This document shows, piece after piece, positions 24,580 through 32,487 of a stretch of 64,000 nucleotides of DNA (positions are counted from its first letter, which is position 1; every line of letters starts with the position of its first letter). Made by a program: the position numbers and the translations under genes. The notes beneath the pieces are model-generated. The model was given only the letters and a program-made list of their open reading frames with translations. It made no database searches and was not told where the DNA came from. Source of the DNA: JBMNQH01 sp050944035 (GTDB lineage Bacteria > Bacillota > Clostridia > Oscillospirales > Oscillospiraceae); assembly GCA_050944035.1 (NCBI GenBank), contig JBMNQH010000007.1:1-64000 (forward strand). Direction: 5' to 3'.

Positions 24580-24590
24580 GAGGGCAAGCA

Positions 24591-24773
24591 ATGGCGAATC
24601 TGAAAATTAAGCTCGTGAAGAGCCTGAATGGCAGACTGGATAAGCATATTGCCACTGCCAACTCTATGGGTCTGCACAAGATCGGAAACGAGACCGTACA
24701 GCCCGACAATCCCCAGACCAGAGGCAAGATAGCTAAGATTGGTTATCTGCTTCAGGTTACTGAAGTAGAATAA
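24591..24773 (+). CDS. rpmD: 50S ribosomal protein L30 (uL30)
   Basis: A 60-residue L30 of the short bacterial type (LKIKLVKSLNGRLDKHIAT, then LGLHKIGNETV-like LHKIGNETVQPDNPQTRG). Confidence 0.98.
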   Translation: MANLKIKLVKSLNGRLDKHIATANSMGLHKIGNETVQPDNPQTRGKIAKIGYLLQVTEVE

Positions 24774-24786
24774 GGAGGCGTGAAGA

Positions 24787-25227
24787 ATGAAACTGAATGA
24801 ACTTTCTCCCGCCGCAGGCTCCACCCATGTTGGTAAGCGTAAAGGCAGAGGTCATGCAACTGGTAATGGTAAGACCGCAGGCCGTGGCCACAAAGGTCAG
24901 AAGGCACGTAGCGGCGGCGGTGTTCGCGTTGGCTTCGAAGGCGGCCAGATGCCTCTGGCACGTCGTATCCCCAAGAGAGGCTTCCACAATATTTTTGCAA
25001 AGCCTCTGGAAGCAATTAATGTATCTGCACTCGAACAGTTCGAAGATGGCGCAGTCGTCGGTGTTCAGGAACTGTTGGATGCCGGTATTCTGTCCAAGTG
25101 CCCTTATGGCGTAAAGGTTCTTGGCAATGGCACCCTGACAAAAAAACTCACTGTTAAGGTTTCTGCATTTTCCGAATCTGCAAAACAGAAAATAGAAGCA
25201 GCAGGAGGAAAGGCTGAGGTGGTGTAA
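24787..25227 (+). CDS. rplO: 50S ribosomal protein L15 (uL15)
   Basis: This 146-residue L15 starts KLNELSPAAGSTHVGKRKGR and has the Gly-rich N-terminal tail GRGHKGQKARSGGGVRVGFEGGQ that threads through 23S rRNA. It ends 1 bp before the secY start. Confidence 0.99.
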   Translation: MKLNELSPAAGSTHVGKRKGRGHATGNGKTAGRGHKGQKARSGGGVRVGFEGGQMPLARRIPKRGFHNIFAKPLEAINVSALEQFEDGAVVGVQELLDAGILSKCPYGVKVLGNGTLTKKLTVKVSAFSESAKQKIEAAGGKAEVV

Positions 25228-25228
25228 G

Positions 25229-26524
25229 GTGCTTCAAACAATCCGAAACGCTTGGAAGATTCAAGAGCTCCGTGATAAGATCCTGTTTACTGTATTCATA
25301 GTTCTTTTGTATCGTCTTGGCAATGCTGTACCGGTGCCCTATGTTAACACGGCTCTGCTTGCGAGTTATTTCAAGTCTTTGCAGAGTACAGTTTTGGGTC
25401 TGTACAATACAATGTCTGGCGGTGCGTTTTCCAACGCAACGATTTTTGCCCTTTCCATCCAACCTTACATTAATGCGTCCATTATTATCCAACTTCTCTG
25501 CGTTGCGATTCCTGCTTTGGAACGTCTGCAGAAAGAGGGTGGCGAAGAAGGCCGCAGAAAGCTTGAAAGAATCACCCGATATTCCACTGTTGCAATTGCA
25601 TTGCTCCAGGGTGTTGCCTACTATCTCCTGCTGAAAAACAACAGTCTCCTTTCTGAGACTGGCCTGTGGCAGGGAATTGTTATCGTTCTGACATTCGTGG
25701 CAGGCAGCTCTCTTCTGATGTGGATGGGTGAGCAGATCACCGAATTCGGTATCGGCAATGGTATCTCCATTATTCTGTTTGCAAGTATCGTTTCCAGATT
25801 CCCCACCAGCATTGGTACGATGGTTTCCAATATGATGGCTGGTGAATTGAAGTGGTATGCTCTTGCACTGATGCTCCTTGGCGCACTTGCAATTATCATT
25901 CTTATCGTAATTGTAACGGATGCAGAACGTCGAATTCCCGTTCAGTACTCAAAGCGTGTCGTCGGTCGTAAGATGTACGGCGGCCAGAGCACTTACCTTC
26001 CCATGAAGGTGAACATGTCCGGCGTTATGCCCATCATTTTTGCACAGACAATTGCATCTCTGCCTGCGACCATCGGTGCGTTTGTTTCCACTTCCAATAC
26101 CCCGGGCACGTTCTGGTATGGTTTTGTACACGTTTTTGATACCACAAGTTTGTTCTACGCAGTTGTTTATCTGCTCCTGATCGTATTCTTCAGTTATTTC
26201 TATTCCACGATTCAGTTTAATCCCGTTGAAGTTGCGAATAACCTGAAGAAAAACGGCGGATTTATTCCTGGCTTCCGTGCTGGTAAACCTACCAGCGAAT
26301 TCATCCAGAAGGTGCTTAATAAGATTACCCTCTTCGGCGCGATCTATCTGGGCATTATTGCAGTTACCCCGATTTTGATCAGCCACTTCAGCGATGTAGC
26401 AAGCAAGTCGGGTATTTCTCTCGGCGGCACATCTATCATCATCGTTGTTGGTGTTGCGCTTGAGACTGTAACAGCACTGGAATCCCAGATGCTTATGCGT
26501 CATTATAAGGGCTTCCTTGAGTAA
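25229..26524 (+). CDS. secY: Preprotein translocase subunit SecY
   Basis: SecY forms the ten-helix membrane channel for protein export and is driven by SecA. The 431-residue product starts from a GTG and has the plug-region motif YRLGNAVPVPYV, the cytosolic loop SKRVVGRKMYGGQSTYLPMKVN and the C-terminal SQMLMRHYKGF. The preceding gene supplies a GAGGTGG ribosome binding site in its last codons. Confidence 0.98.
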   Translation: MLQTIRNAWKIQELRDKILFTVFIVLLYRLGNAVPVPYVNTALLASYFKSLQSTVLGLYNTMSGGAFSNATIFALSIQPYINASIIIQLLCVAIPALERLQKEGGEEGRRKLERITRYSTVAIALLQGVAYYLLLKNNSLLSETGLWQGIVIVLTFVAGSSLLMWMGEQITEFGIGNGISIILFASIVSRFPTSIGTMVSNMMAGELKWYALALMLLGALAIIILIVIVTDAERRIPVQYSKRVVGRKMYGGQSTYLPMKVNMSGVMPIIFAQTIASLPATIGAFVSTSNTPGTFWYGFVHVFDTTSLFYAVVYLLLIVFFSYFYSTIQFNPVEVANNLKKNGGFIPGFRAGKPTSEFIQKVLNKITLFGAIYLGIIAVTPILISHFSDVASKSGISLGGTSIIIVVGVALETVTALESQMLMRHYKGFLE

Positions 26525-26540
26525 TTTCTGGAGGTAACTT

Positions 26541-27173
26541 ATGAAGCTAATCCTTCTTGGAGCTCCCGGCGCGGGAAAAGGGACACAAGCCCGTATTCTG
26601 AGCCGTGAGTGCCAAATTCCCGAAATTTCTACCGGCAACATTCTTCGTTCTGCAATCAAACACGGTACGCCCGTGGGAATGAAGGCGAAAGAATACATCG
26701 AAAAGGGGAGACTGGTTCCGGATGAGATCATCATTGATATCGCGAAGGAACGTCTTGCCCAGCCCGATTGTGCCAATGGATATATCCTGGATGGTATGCC
26801 CCGTACCATTCCCCAGGCGCAAGCCTTGGAGGATGCCGGGATCGAGATCGACATGGCCTTGTCTCTTGAGATTGACGACCAGAGGATCATAGACCGTATG
26901 TCCGGGCGCCGCGTTTGTTTGACCTGCGGCGAATCCTATCACCTTGAGACCAATCCGCCGAAGCAGGCTGACATCTGTGACATCTGCGGTGCGGAACTCA
27001 CCATTCGCGATGATGATGCACCGGAAACCGTGAAGGTTCGCTTGGAAGTGTATCACGCGGAAACAGAACCTCTGAAAGCATTTTATGCAGCAAGAGGAAA
27101 ACTCAAAACCGTAGAAAGCCAGGCTACAGTGGCAATGACTACGGAATTAGTGAAGAAAGCTCTGGGGATTTAA
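26541..27173 (+). CDS. adk: Adenylate kinase, zinc-containing long form
   Basis: Adenylate kinase equilibrates ATP, ADP and AMP. The P-loop is GAPGAGKGT (7-15), followed by the AMP-binding ISTGNILRSAI. The LID domain has a Cys4 zinc site: CLTCGESYH and CDICGAEL. The 210-residue length fits the long form. It follows secY by 16 bp, the conserved Gram-positive position. Confidence 0.98.
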   Translation: MKLILLGAPGAGKGTQARILSRECQIPEISTGNILRSAIKHGTPVGMKAKEYIEKGRLVPDEIIIDIAKERLAQPDCANGYILDGMPRTIPQAQALEDAGIEIDMALSLEIDDQRIIDRMSGRRVCLTCGESYHLETNPPKQADICDICGAELTIRDDDAPETVKVRLEVYHAETEPLKAFYAARGKLKTVESQATVAMTTELVKKALGI

Positions 27174-27175
27174 CA

Positions 27176-27931
27176 ATGATCCATGTCAAATCTTCGCGGG
27201 AAATAGAGCTGATGCGCCAGGCCGGCAAGATTACCGCGGCTGCCCGAAGCATTGCAAGGGATATGGTAGCTCCTGGTGTAACAACCCAAGAAATTGATAA
27301 AGAAGTATACAAATTTATTACCAAATCGGGTGCCGTACCTTCGTTCTTAAATTACGCAGGTTTTCCCGCGAGCGCCTGTATTTCGGTAAACGACGAGATC
27401 ATCCACGGTATCCCGGGGAAGCGCCGCATTGAAGAGGGCGACATTGTCAGTCTCGACGTTGGGGCTCAGTATCAAGGGTTCCACGGCGACTGTGCAGGTT
27501 CCTTTATTGCCGGCACTGGCAGCGAGGAGGCAAAGCGTCTCATTGCAGTGACCAGACAAAGCTTTTTCGAAGGTATCAAATTCGCACGTCAGGGCTATCG
27601 TATCTCTGATATTTCTCATGCAATTCAACAATATGTCGAGAGTTTCGGCTACAGTGTTGTAAGGGAATATGTAGGGCACGGTGTGGGGGCAAAGCTCCAC
27701 GAAGCTCCTGAAGTTCCTAACTATGGCCAGCCCGGCCGCGGTCCTCGTCTGATAAAAGGTATGACCATTGCCATTGAACCAATGGTAAACGCGGGAGACG
27801 TAGGAATCCGTGTCCTGGATAACGACTGGACTGTCGTGACACAGGACGGAAGCCTTTCCGCTCACTATGAAAATACGGTGCTCATCACTGACGGTGAGCC
27901 GGAAATTCTGACCGTTGGAGAATATCTGTAA
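27176..27931 (+). CDS. map: Methionine aminopeptidase type I
   Basis: Removes the initiator Met from new proteins. The 251-residue single catalytic domain has the metal ligands in place: DVGAQYQGFHGDCAG (two Asp), VGHGVGAKLHE (His), TIAIEPMVNAG (Glu) and HYENTVLITD (Glu). It lies 2 bp after adk and overlaps the next start by one base. Confidence 0.98.
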   Translation: MIHVKSSREIELMRQAGKITAAARSIARDMVAPGVTTQEIDKEVYKFITKSGAVPSFLNYAGFPASACISVNDEIIHGIPGKRRIEEGDIVSLDVGAQYQGFHGDCAGSFIAGTGSEEAKRLIAVTRQSFFEGIKFARQGYRISDISHAIQQYVESFGYSVVREYVGHGVGAKLHEAPEVPNYGQPGRGPRLIKGMTIAIEPMVNAGDVGIRVLDNDWTVVTQDGSLSAHYENTVLITDGEPEILTVGEYL

Positions 27932-28197
27932 TGCAGGACATTTTTGTCTATGACATTGTGGAGTCTCTTGCCGGACACGATAAAGGGCGATTTTATGTTG
28001 TTCTCAAAGTTGAAAATGCATATGTCTACCTGGTGGACGGTAAAATCCGAATGATTCAGAATCCGAAGCGAAAGAAACGGAAACACGTTGCAAAAATTTG
28101 TACAAACGAATCTGCGTTGACCAATATGGCAACAGACAGCGAGATGAAAAAAGTGCTTGCGAAAGCACGCGGCAAATTTGACCGAGGAGGGAAATAA
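27931..28197 (+). CDS. KOW-domain RNA-binding protein (L14e/L6e-like)
   Basis: This 88-residue basic protein starts with a KOW-like barrel (IVESLAGHDKGRFYVVLKVE, then YVYLVDGKIRMI) and continues with a Lys/Arg-rich segment NPKRKKRKHVAK. Small proteins of this kind sit between map and infA in many Clostridia and Bacilli and are annotated as ribosomal-protein-like RNA binders. The exact RNA target is not known. Its ATG overlaps the TAA of map. Confidence 0.8.
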   Translation: MQDIFVYDIVESLAGHDKGRFYVVLKVENAYVYLVDGKIRMIQNPKRKKRKHVAKICTNESALTNMATDSEMKKVLAKARGKFDRGGK

Positions 28198-28200
28198 GGC

Positions 28201-28419
28201 TTGGCAAAAGATGATGTAATCGAACTGGAAGGGACAGTTGTAGAGTCCCTGCCGAACACCATGTTCCAGGTGGACATTGGCAATGGCCATACTGTCCTGG
28301 CACACATTTCCGGAAAGCTCCGGATGAACTTTATCAGAATCCTCCCCGGCGATAAAGTCACTGTTCAGATCTCACCCTATGATCTGACCCGTGGCCGCAT
28401 CACCTGGAGAAGCAAGTAG
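28201..28419 (+). CDS. infA: Translation initiation factor IF-1
   Basis: The 72-residue S1/OB-fold protein is exactly standard length (DDVIELEGTVVESLPNTMF at the start, RGRITWR at the end). It occupies the 30S A site during initiation. Translation starts at TTG (28201), preceded by GAGGAGG within the end of the upstream gene. The rare start codon for so essential a gene may limit its expression. Confidence 0.97.
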   Translation: MAKDDVIELEGTVVESLPNTMFQVDIGNGHTVLAHISGKLRMNFIRILPGDKVTVQISPYDLTRGRITWRSK

Positions 28420-28435
28420 TAGGAGGTTTTACCAC

Positions 28436-28549
28436 ATGAAAGTCAGACCGTCCGTAAAACCCATGTGCGAAAAGTGCAAGATTATCAAGCGCAAGGGTAA
28501 GGTAATGGTAATTTGTGAAAACCCAAAGCACAAGCAGAGACAGGGCTAA
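28436..28549 (+). CDS. rpmJ: 50S ribosomal protein L36 (bL36)
   Basis: A 37-codon gene, easily missed by length cut-offs. The product starts KVRPSVKPMCEKCK and has the C-x2-C...C...H zinc ribbon (MVICENPKHKQRQG). AGGAGG lies 9 bp upstream. It is the zinc-dependent paralogue type. Confidence 0.98.
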   Translation: MKVRPSVKPMCEKCKIIKRKGKVMVICENPKHKQRQG

Positions 28550-28630
28550 CAAAGAAACCTGTTCCATATGTGCATGGGTTCCGAGGCCTCAGAGAGTGAG
28601 GCAAATACGCGAAAGGAATGATTAACAAAT
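28550..28630 (+). promoter_or_regulatory. Hairpin-bearing spacer between rpmJ and rpsM
   Basis: GCCTCA (28586-28591) pairs with TGAGGC (28597-28602) around a GAGAG loop. A weaker CCAT/ATGG stem lies upstream. No promoter hexamers are evident. Confidence 0.35.
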
Positions 28631-28999
28631 ATGGCACGTATCGCCGGCGTTGACCTGCCTAAGGACAAGAGAATTGAAATCGGCCTTACCTATGTTTACG
28701 GTATTGGCAGAACCAGCGCAACCAAGATCCTGGAAAAGACCGGTATCAATCCTGATACCAGAGTAAAGGATCTCACAGAGGACGAAGAAGCTCGTCTGCG
28801 TGAGTGCATCGACCATGAGTACATCGTTGAAGGTGACCTGCGTCGTAGCGTAGCACTTGATATTAAGCGTCTTACTGAGATTGGTAGCTATCGCGGCATG
28901 CGTCACAGACGTGGCCTGCCTGTCCGTGGACAGCGTTCCAAGACCAATGCTCGTACCCGCAAGGGTCCCAAGCATACCATTGCAAATAAGAAGAAGTAA
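28631..28999 (+). CDS. rpsM: 30S ribosomal protein S13 (uS13)
   Basis: This 122-residue S13 has ARIAGVDLPKDKRIEIGLTY and the C-terminal GLPVRGQRSKTNARTRKG tail that reaches the P-site tRNA. Confidence 0.99.
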   Translation: MARIAGVDLPKDKRIEIGLTYVYGIGRTSATKILEKTGINPDTRVKDLTEDEEARLRECIDHEYIVEGDLRRSVALDIKRLTEIGSYRGMRHRRGLPVRGQRSKTNARTRKGPKHTIANKKK

Positions 29000-29013
29000 G
29001 GAGGGAAACTGAA

Positions 29014-29409
29014 GTGGCAGCACCTAAGAAGAAAGTCAGAACACGCCGTAGAGAGCGTAAGAACATTGAAAAGGGAGCCGTTCATATCAGCTCTTCCTTC
29101 AATAACACGATGGTTACCATTACCGACCCGAATGGCAACGCCATCTCCTGGGCTTCCGCAGGCGGTATGGGTTTCCGCGGCAGCAGAAAGTCCACTCCCT
29201 TTGCTGCACAGACCGCAGCAGAGACTGCTGCAAAGGCAGCAATGGAACATGGCCTGAAGACCGTTGAAGTCTTTGTTAAGGGCCCCGGTTCCGGTCGTGA
29301 AGCTGCAATTCGTGCACTGCAGACCGCAGGTCTTGAAGTAACGATGATCAAGGACGTAACACCCATTCCTCATAACGGATGCCGTCCGCCTAAGAGACGT
29401 CGCGTCTAA
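29014..29409 (+). CDS. rpsK: 30S ribosomal protein S11 (uS11)
   Basis: A 131-residue S11 begun from GTG (29014). It has IHSSFNNTMVTITDPNGN-type sequence (HISSSFNNTMVTITDPNGN) and the end IPHNGCRPPKRRRV. Confidence 0.99.
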   Translation: MAAPKKKVRTRRRERKNIEKGAVHISSSFNNTMVTITDPNGNAISWASAGGMGFRGSRKSTPFAAQTAAETAAKAAMEHGLKTVEVFVKGPGSGREAAIRALQTAGLEVTMIKDVTPIPHNGCRPPKRRRV

Positions 29410-29430
29410 TTCACAGGAGGTACGTAAATA

Positions 29431-30084
29431 ATGGCAAGATATACGAAAGCAGTTTGCCGCCTTTGCCGCAGAGAGGGCCAGAAGCTCTTCCTGAAGGGTG
29501 ACAAGTGCTATACCGAAAAGTGCGCTGTCGTTGAGAGCTCTCAGCCCGATAAGTTTAAGTGCAGACCTTATCCTCCAGGACAGCATGGTCAGGGCCGCAG
29601 CAAGAACTCTGAATATGGCCTGCAGCTCCGCGAGAAGCAGAAGGCAAAAAGATACTATGGCCTTCTGGAAAGCCAGTTCAAGTCTTACTTTGAAATGGCC
29701 TCCAAGCAGCAGGGTCAGACAGGTGAGAACCTGCTTTCCATCCTGGAAACTCGTCTTGACAATGTTGTCTACAGACTCGGTTTTGCGATGAGCCGTGCAG
29801 AGGCCAGACAGCTGGTTACCCACTCTCATTTTACTGTAGATGGCAAAAAGGTCAACATTCCCAGTTTTCTCGTAAAGCCTGGCATGGTTGTTGCATTGAG
29901 AGAAGCAAGCCGCAACGTTGAGAAGATTAAGAACAACGTGGAAGCAAATGCATTCCGTCAGCCTCCCAAGTGGTTGGAAATGGATGCAGCAAATATGGTT
30001 GCAAAGGTTGTTGCTCATCCTGTAAGAGAAGACATCGATCTGCCCATCGAAGAGCATCTGATCGTCGAGCTGTATTCTAAGTAA
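29431..30084 (+). CDS. rpsD: 30S ribosomal protein S4, zinc-binding form (uS4)
   Basis: The 217-residue S4 retains an N-terminal zinc knuckle (CRLCRREG, then CYTEKC) and the S4 RNA-binding domain (LDNVVYRLGFAMSRAEARQL). S4 nucleates 30S assembly and in Bacillus represses its own gene. The length is slightly over the usual 205-210 residues. Confidence 0.98.
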   Translation: MARYTKAVCRLCRREGQKLFLKGDKCYTEKCAVVESSQPDKFKCRPYPPGQHGQGRSKNSEYGLQLREKQKAKRYYGLLESQFKSYFEMASKQQGQTGENLLSILETRLDNVVYRLGFAMSRAEARQLVTHSHFTVDGKKVNIPSFLVKPGMVVALREASRNVEKIKNNVEANAFRQPPKWLEMDAANMVAKVVAHPVREDIDLPIEEHLIVELYSK

Positions 30085-30164
30085 GATATACACCCTCACA
30101 ATTGGTAAGCTGATTCACTTGTTATACGCAATAACGCAACAACTTAGAAGGAGGGTACAATTTT

Positions 30165-31115
30165 ATGATTGAAATAGAAAAGCCGCGCATCGAGTGTTTA
30201 GAGACACCTACAGATGATTCTTACGGCAAATATGTCGTTGAGCCGCTGGAGCGTGGTTACGGCACGACCTTGGGGAATTCTCTCCGCAGGGTTCTTCTAT
30301 CCTCTCTTCCAGGCACCGCTGTAACGTCCATTAAGATTGCTGGAGTTCAGCATGAATTTTCCACCATACCGGGAGTTAAGGAAGATGTCACAGAGATTGT
30401 CCTAAATATTAAGGGCATTATTGCAAGGCTGCACTGTCAGGGACCGAAAACGGTTTATATTGAAGTTTCTGGTGAGTGTGTTGTTACTGCTGGTGACATC
30501 AAACCGGACGCAGAAGTTGAGATTCTCAACCCCGAGCATCGCATTGCGACGCTTGGTCCTGATGCGTCTCTCAGCATGGAACTGAATATCAGTCATGGCA
30601 GAGGTTATGTTTCTGCTGATAAGAACAAAGCCGCCCAACCGATTATCGGTACCATTCCGGTTGACTCCATCTACACTCCCGTACTGAAGGTAAACTACAC
30701 GGTAGAGAATACCCGTGTTGGTAACCAGACCGATTTTGACAAGCTGACCATTGAGGTGTGGACAGATAAGACCATCACCGCACGTGACGCTGTTTCTCTC
30801 GGTGCAAAGATTCTTTGTGACCACTTCACACTGTTCACTGATTTGAGCGACACAATCAGTCGCAGCTCTACTGTTGTAGAGAAGATTGAACAGACCCGTG
30901 ATAAGGTTCTGGAAATGACCATTGAGGAATTGGATCTCTCTGTCAGAAGCTTCAATTGCCTCAAGCGCGCAAACATTAACACTGTTGAAGACTTGATCAG
31001 TAAAACACAGGATGAAATGATCAAGGTCAGAAACCTCGGCCGGAAGTCCCTCGAAGAAGTTGAGCACAAGCTCGCTATGATGGGACTCTCTCTGGCAGAT
31101 GAGGAGAATAACTAG
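30165..31115 (+). CDS. rpoA: RNA polymerase alpha subunit
   Basis: This 316-residue subunit has the N-terminal assembly domain (EPLERGYGTTLGNSLRRVLLSSLPG) and the C-terminal DNA- and activator-binding domain (LDLSVRSFNCLKRANINTVE, then RNLGRKSLEEVEHKL). An 80-bp gap with a good GAAGGAGGG ribosome binding site precedes it. Confidence 0.99.
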   Translation: MIEIEKPRIECLETPTDDSYGKYVVEPLERGYGTTLGNSLRRVLLSSLPGTAVTSIKIAGVQHEFSTIPGVKEDVTEIVLNIKGIIARLHCQGPKTVYIEVSGECVVTAGDIKPDAEVEILNPEHRIATLGPDASLSMELNISHGRGYVSADKNKAAQPIIGTIPVDSIYTPVLKVNYTVENTRVGNQTDFDKLTIEVWTDKTITARDAVSLGAKILCDHFTLFTDLSDTISRSSTVVEKIEQTRDKVLEMTIEELDLSVRSFNCLKRANINTVEDLISKTQDEMIKVRNLGRKSLEEVEHKLAMMGLSLADEENN

Positions 31116-31157
31116 GGAACCTTCCCTTAGAGACTCTGAAAAAGGAGGAAAACCCAG

Positions 31158-31499
31158 ATGCCCGGAACTAGAAAGCTTGGCAAGCCGACCGAAGCACGTA
31201 TGGCAATGCTCCGTCAGCAGGTAACCGATCTGTTGAACAACGGCCGCATGGAGACCACCATTACCCGTGCAAAGGAAATCGCTCCCCTTGCCGAGAAGAT
31301 GATTACCCTTGGTAAGAACAAGTCCATTGCCAGTTATCGTCAGGCACTTGCATTCATCACAAAAGAAGATGTTGCAAAGAAGCTGTTTGATGAGATTGCT
31401 CCCAAGTATGCAGAGCGCAATGGTGGCTATACACGTATTGTTCGCATCGGCCCCCGCCGCGGTGACGCAGCTGAAATGGCGATCGTAGAACTCGTGTAA
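31158..31499 (+). CDS. rplQ: 50S ribosomal protein L17 (bL17)
   Basis: A 113-residue L17 (RKLGKPTEARMAMLRQQV at the start, NGGYTRIVRIGPRRGDAAEM near the end). It is the last gene of the ribosomal cluster and is followed by a strong terminator. Confidence 0.99.
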   Translation: MPGTRKLGKPTEARMAMLRQQVTDLLNNGRMETTITRAKEIAPLAEKMITLGKNKSIASYRQALAFITKEDVAKKLFDEIAPKYAERNGGYTRIVRIGPRRGDAAEMAIVELV

Positions 31500-31538
31500 T
31501 GCACTTATCCTGCAAGGAAAGTATGAACGTTGCCTTGG

Positions 31539-31571
31539 AACCCAGCAGAGTTAACATCTGCTGGGTTTTTT
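31539..31571 (+). terminator. Terminator of the ribosomal operon
   Basis: AACCCAGCAGA (31539-31549) pairs with TCTGCTGGGTT (31557-31567) and a T-run follows (31565-31571). Confidence 0.92.
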
Positions 31572-31593
31572 ATATCGGATAGTGCAGAGAAAT

Positions 31594-31631
31594 AAAAATC
31601 AGTCTGTAGAATCTTCTACAGACTGATTTTT
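31594..31631. terminator. Terminator of the minus-strand membrane protein gene
   Basis: A 17-bp inverted repeat, AAAAATCAGTCTGTAGA (31594-31610) with TCTACAGACTGATTTTT (31615-31631), faces the minus-strand gene at 31654. A- and T-runs make it usable from both sides. Confidence 0.88.
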
Positions 31632-31653
31632 CAACATTTAAAAAGTTGAATGC

Positions 31654-32103
31654 TTATAACATACGATTATAATACAATTTTGCTCCACAAATGATGAGGG
31701 AAAGTGCCATTTCACAAGCTACAATGGTAAGAAATACTGTAATGTTGAAATATCCTGAGACAATCGCTGCGGGAAGTGCTATAATCATAAAAATGGTTGC
31801 ACCGGCACTTTTTCCATTCTTTTGGACTTGTGCACTGCGTTCATCATTTTCTTTGATGTATAGTTTTTTTAGTTTGGTTTCATTGCGCAGTGCACGGATA
31901 TTGATTAGGAATCCGATCAAAAAAAGGATACAGATGCCAGCCGCCGCACCAGCGATAAATCCATTCCAATAGTCGGCCCAATGTTCATCCGAATTTGGTG
32001 TTACTATGCCCAAATAGGCTAGAACCTGTACGACAGCCAGAATCATAAAGCCCACAGCCAGTAAAATATTTTGCCGTTTTAACTTTTGTCTGTATTGTTC
32101 CAT
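31654..32103 (-). CDS. Small membrane protein paired with an XRE regulator
   Basis: A 149-residue protein with about four membrane helices: LLAVGFMILAVVQVLAYLGIV, GFIAGAAAGICILFLIGFLI, then two near 105-142 (TIFMIIALPAAIVSGYFNIT and LTIVACEMALSLIICGA). A charged cytosolic segment (NETKLKKLYIKENDERSAQV) joins the two halves. I do not know its function. It follows a short XRE gene by 12 bp in one transcript, the same arrangement as at 55741-56523, and the two membrane proteins share size and the central charged linker. Confidence 0.75.
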   Translation of the reverse strand: MEQYRQKLKRQNILLAVGFMILAVVQVLAYLGIVTPNSDEHWADYWNGFIAGAAAGICILFLIGFLINIRALRNETKLKKLYIKENDERSAQVQKNGKSAGATIFMIIALPAAIVSGYFNITVFLTIVACEMALSLIICGAKLYYNRML

Positions 32104-32115
32104 AGATGATTCTCC

Positions 32116-32316
32116 TTATTCGATTTCTGAAAAATCAAAGACATCTTCAATTTGCAAGCCAAAATAGTGGGAAATTTTATAAGCCAGCGGCAGGGAAGCC
32201 GTATATTTTCCCACTTCAATGGAAGTGATCGTCTGACGAGTGGTACCGACTGCATCAGCCAATTCTTCCTGTGACAGTTTGCGTTCTTTTCTGAGTTCTC
32301 GTATTTTTGTTTTCAT
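32116..32316 (-). CDS. XRE-family transcriptional regulator (single HTH domain)
   Basis: A 66-residue protein that is little more than one Cro/CI helix-turn-helix (KTKIRELRKERKLSQEELAD, then TRQTITSIEVGKYTASLPLA). Proteins of this type usually repress their own promoter. Upstream, on the minus strand, a strong promoter is covered by three copies of a repeat at exact 23-bp spacing (32338-32406), which I infer to be its operator. It is co-transcribed with the membrane protein gene downstream. Confidence 0.93.
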   Translation of the reverse strand: MKTKIRELRKERKLSQEELADAVGTTRQTITSIEVGKYTASLPLAYKISHYFGLQIEDVFDFSEIE

Positions 32317-32337
32317 AGTGAACCTTTCAAAATGCTA

Positions 32338-32406
32338 AGTTAACTTTGCGCTTTTAGTATAGTACGCTTTGCAAAATATGTCAAGTACACTTTGCGAAAA
32401 TAGTAT
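32338..32406 (-). promoter_or_regulatory. Promoter with three 23-bp-spaced operator repeats
   Basis: On the minus strand TTGACA (plus 32379-32384) and TATACT (plus 32356-32361) are 17 bp apart. The plus-strand element CTTTGC recurs at 32344, 32367 and 32390, each copy within a longer shared block AGTWMRCTTTGC. The repeats cover the -35, spacer and -10, so a bound regulator would block RNA polymerase. Confidence 0.7.
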
Positions 32407-32420
32407 GCAGATAGAAATAA

Positions 32421-32458
32421 AAAAGACTGAAAGTATCATTTTATACTTTCAGTCTTTT
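32421..32458. terminator. Terminator of the NuoEF/GltD-like operon
   Basis: AAAAGACTGAAAGTAT (32421-32436) pairs with ATACTTTCAGTCTTTT (32443-32458), a 16-bp stem 30 bp past the stop of the minus-strand operon. Confidence 0.88.
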
Positions 32459-32487
32459 TAAGTTTCCTTTTTATAAACAGAACAATC

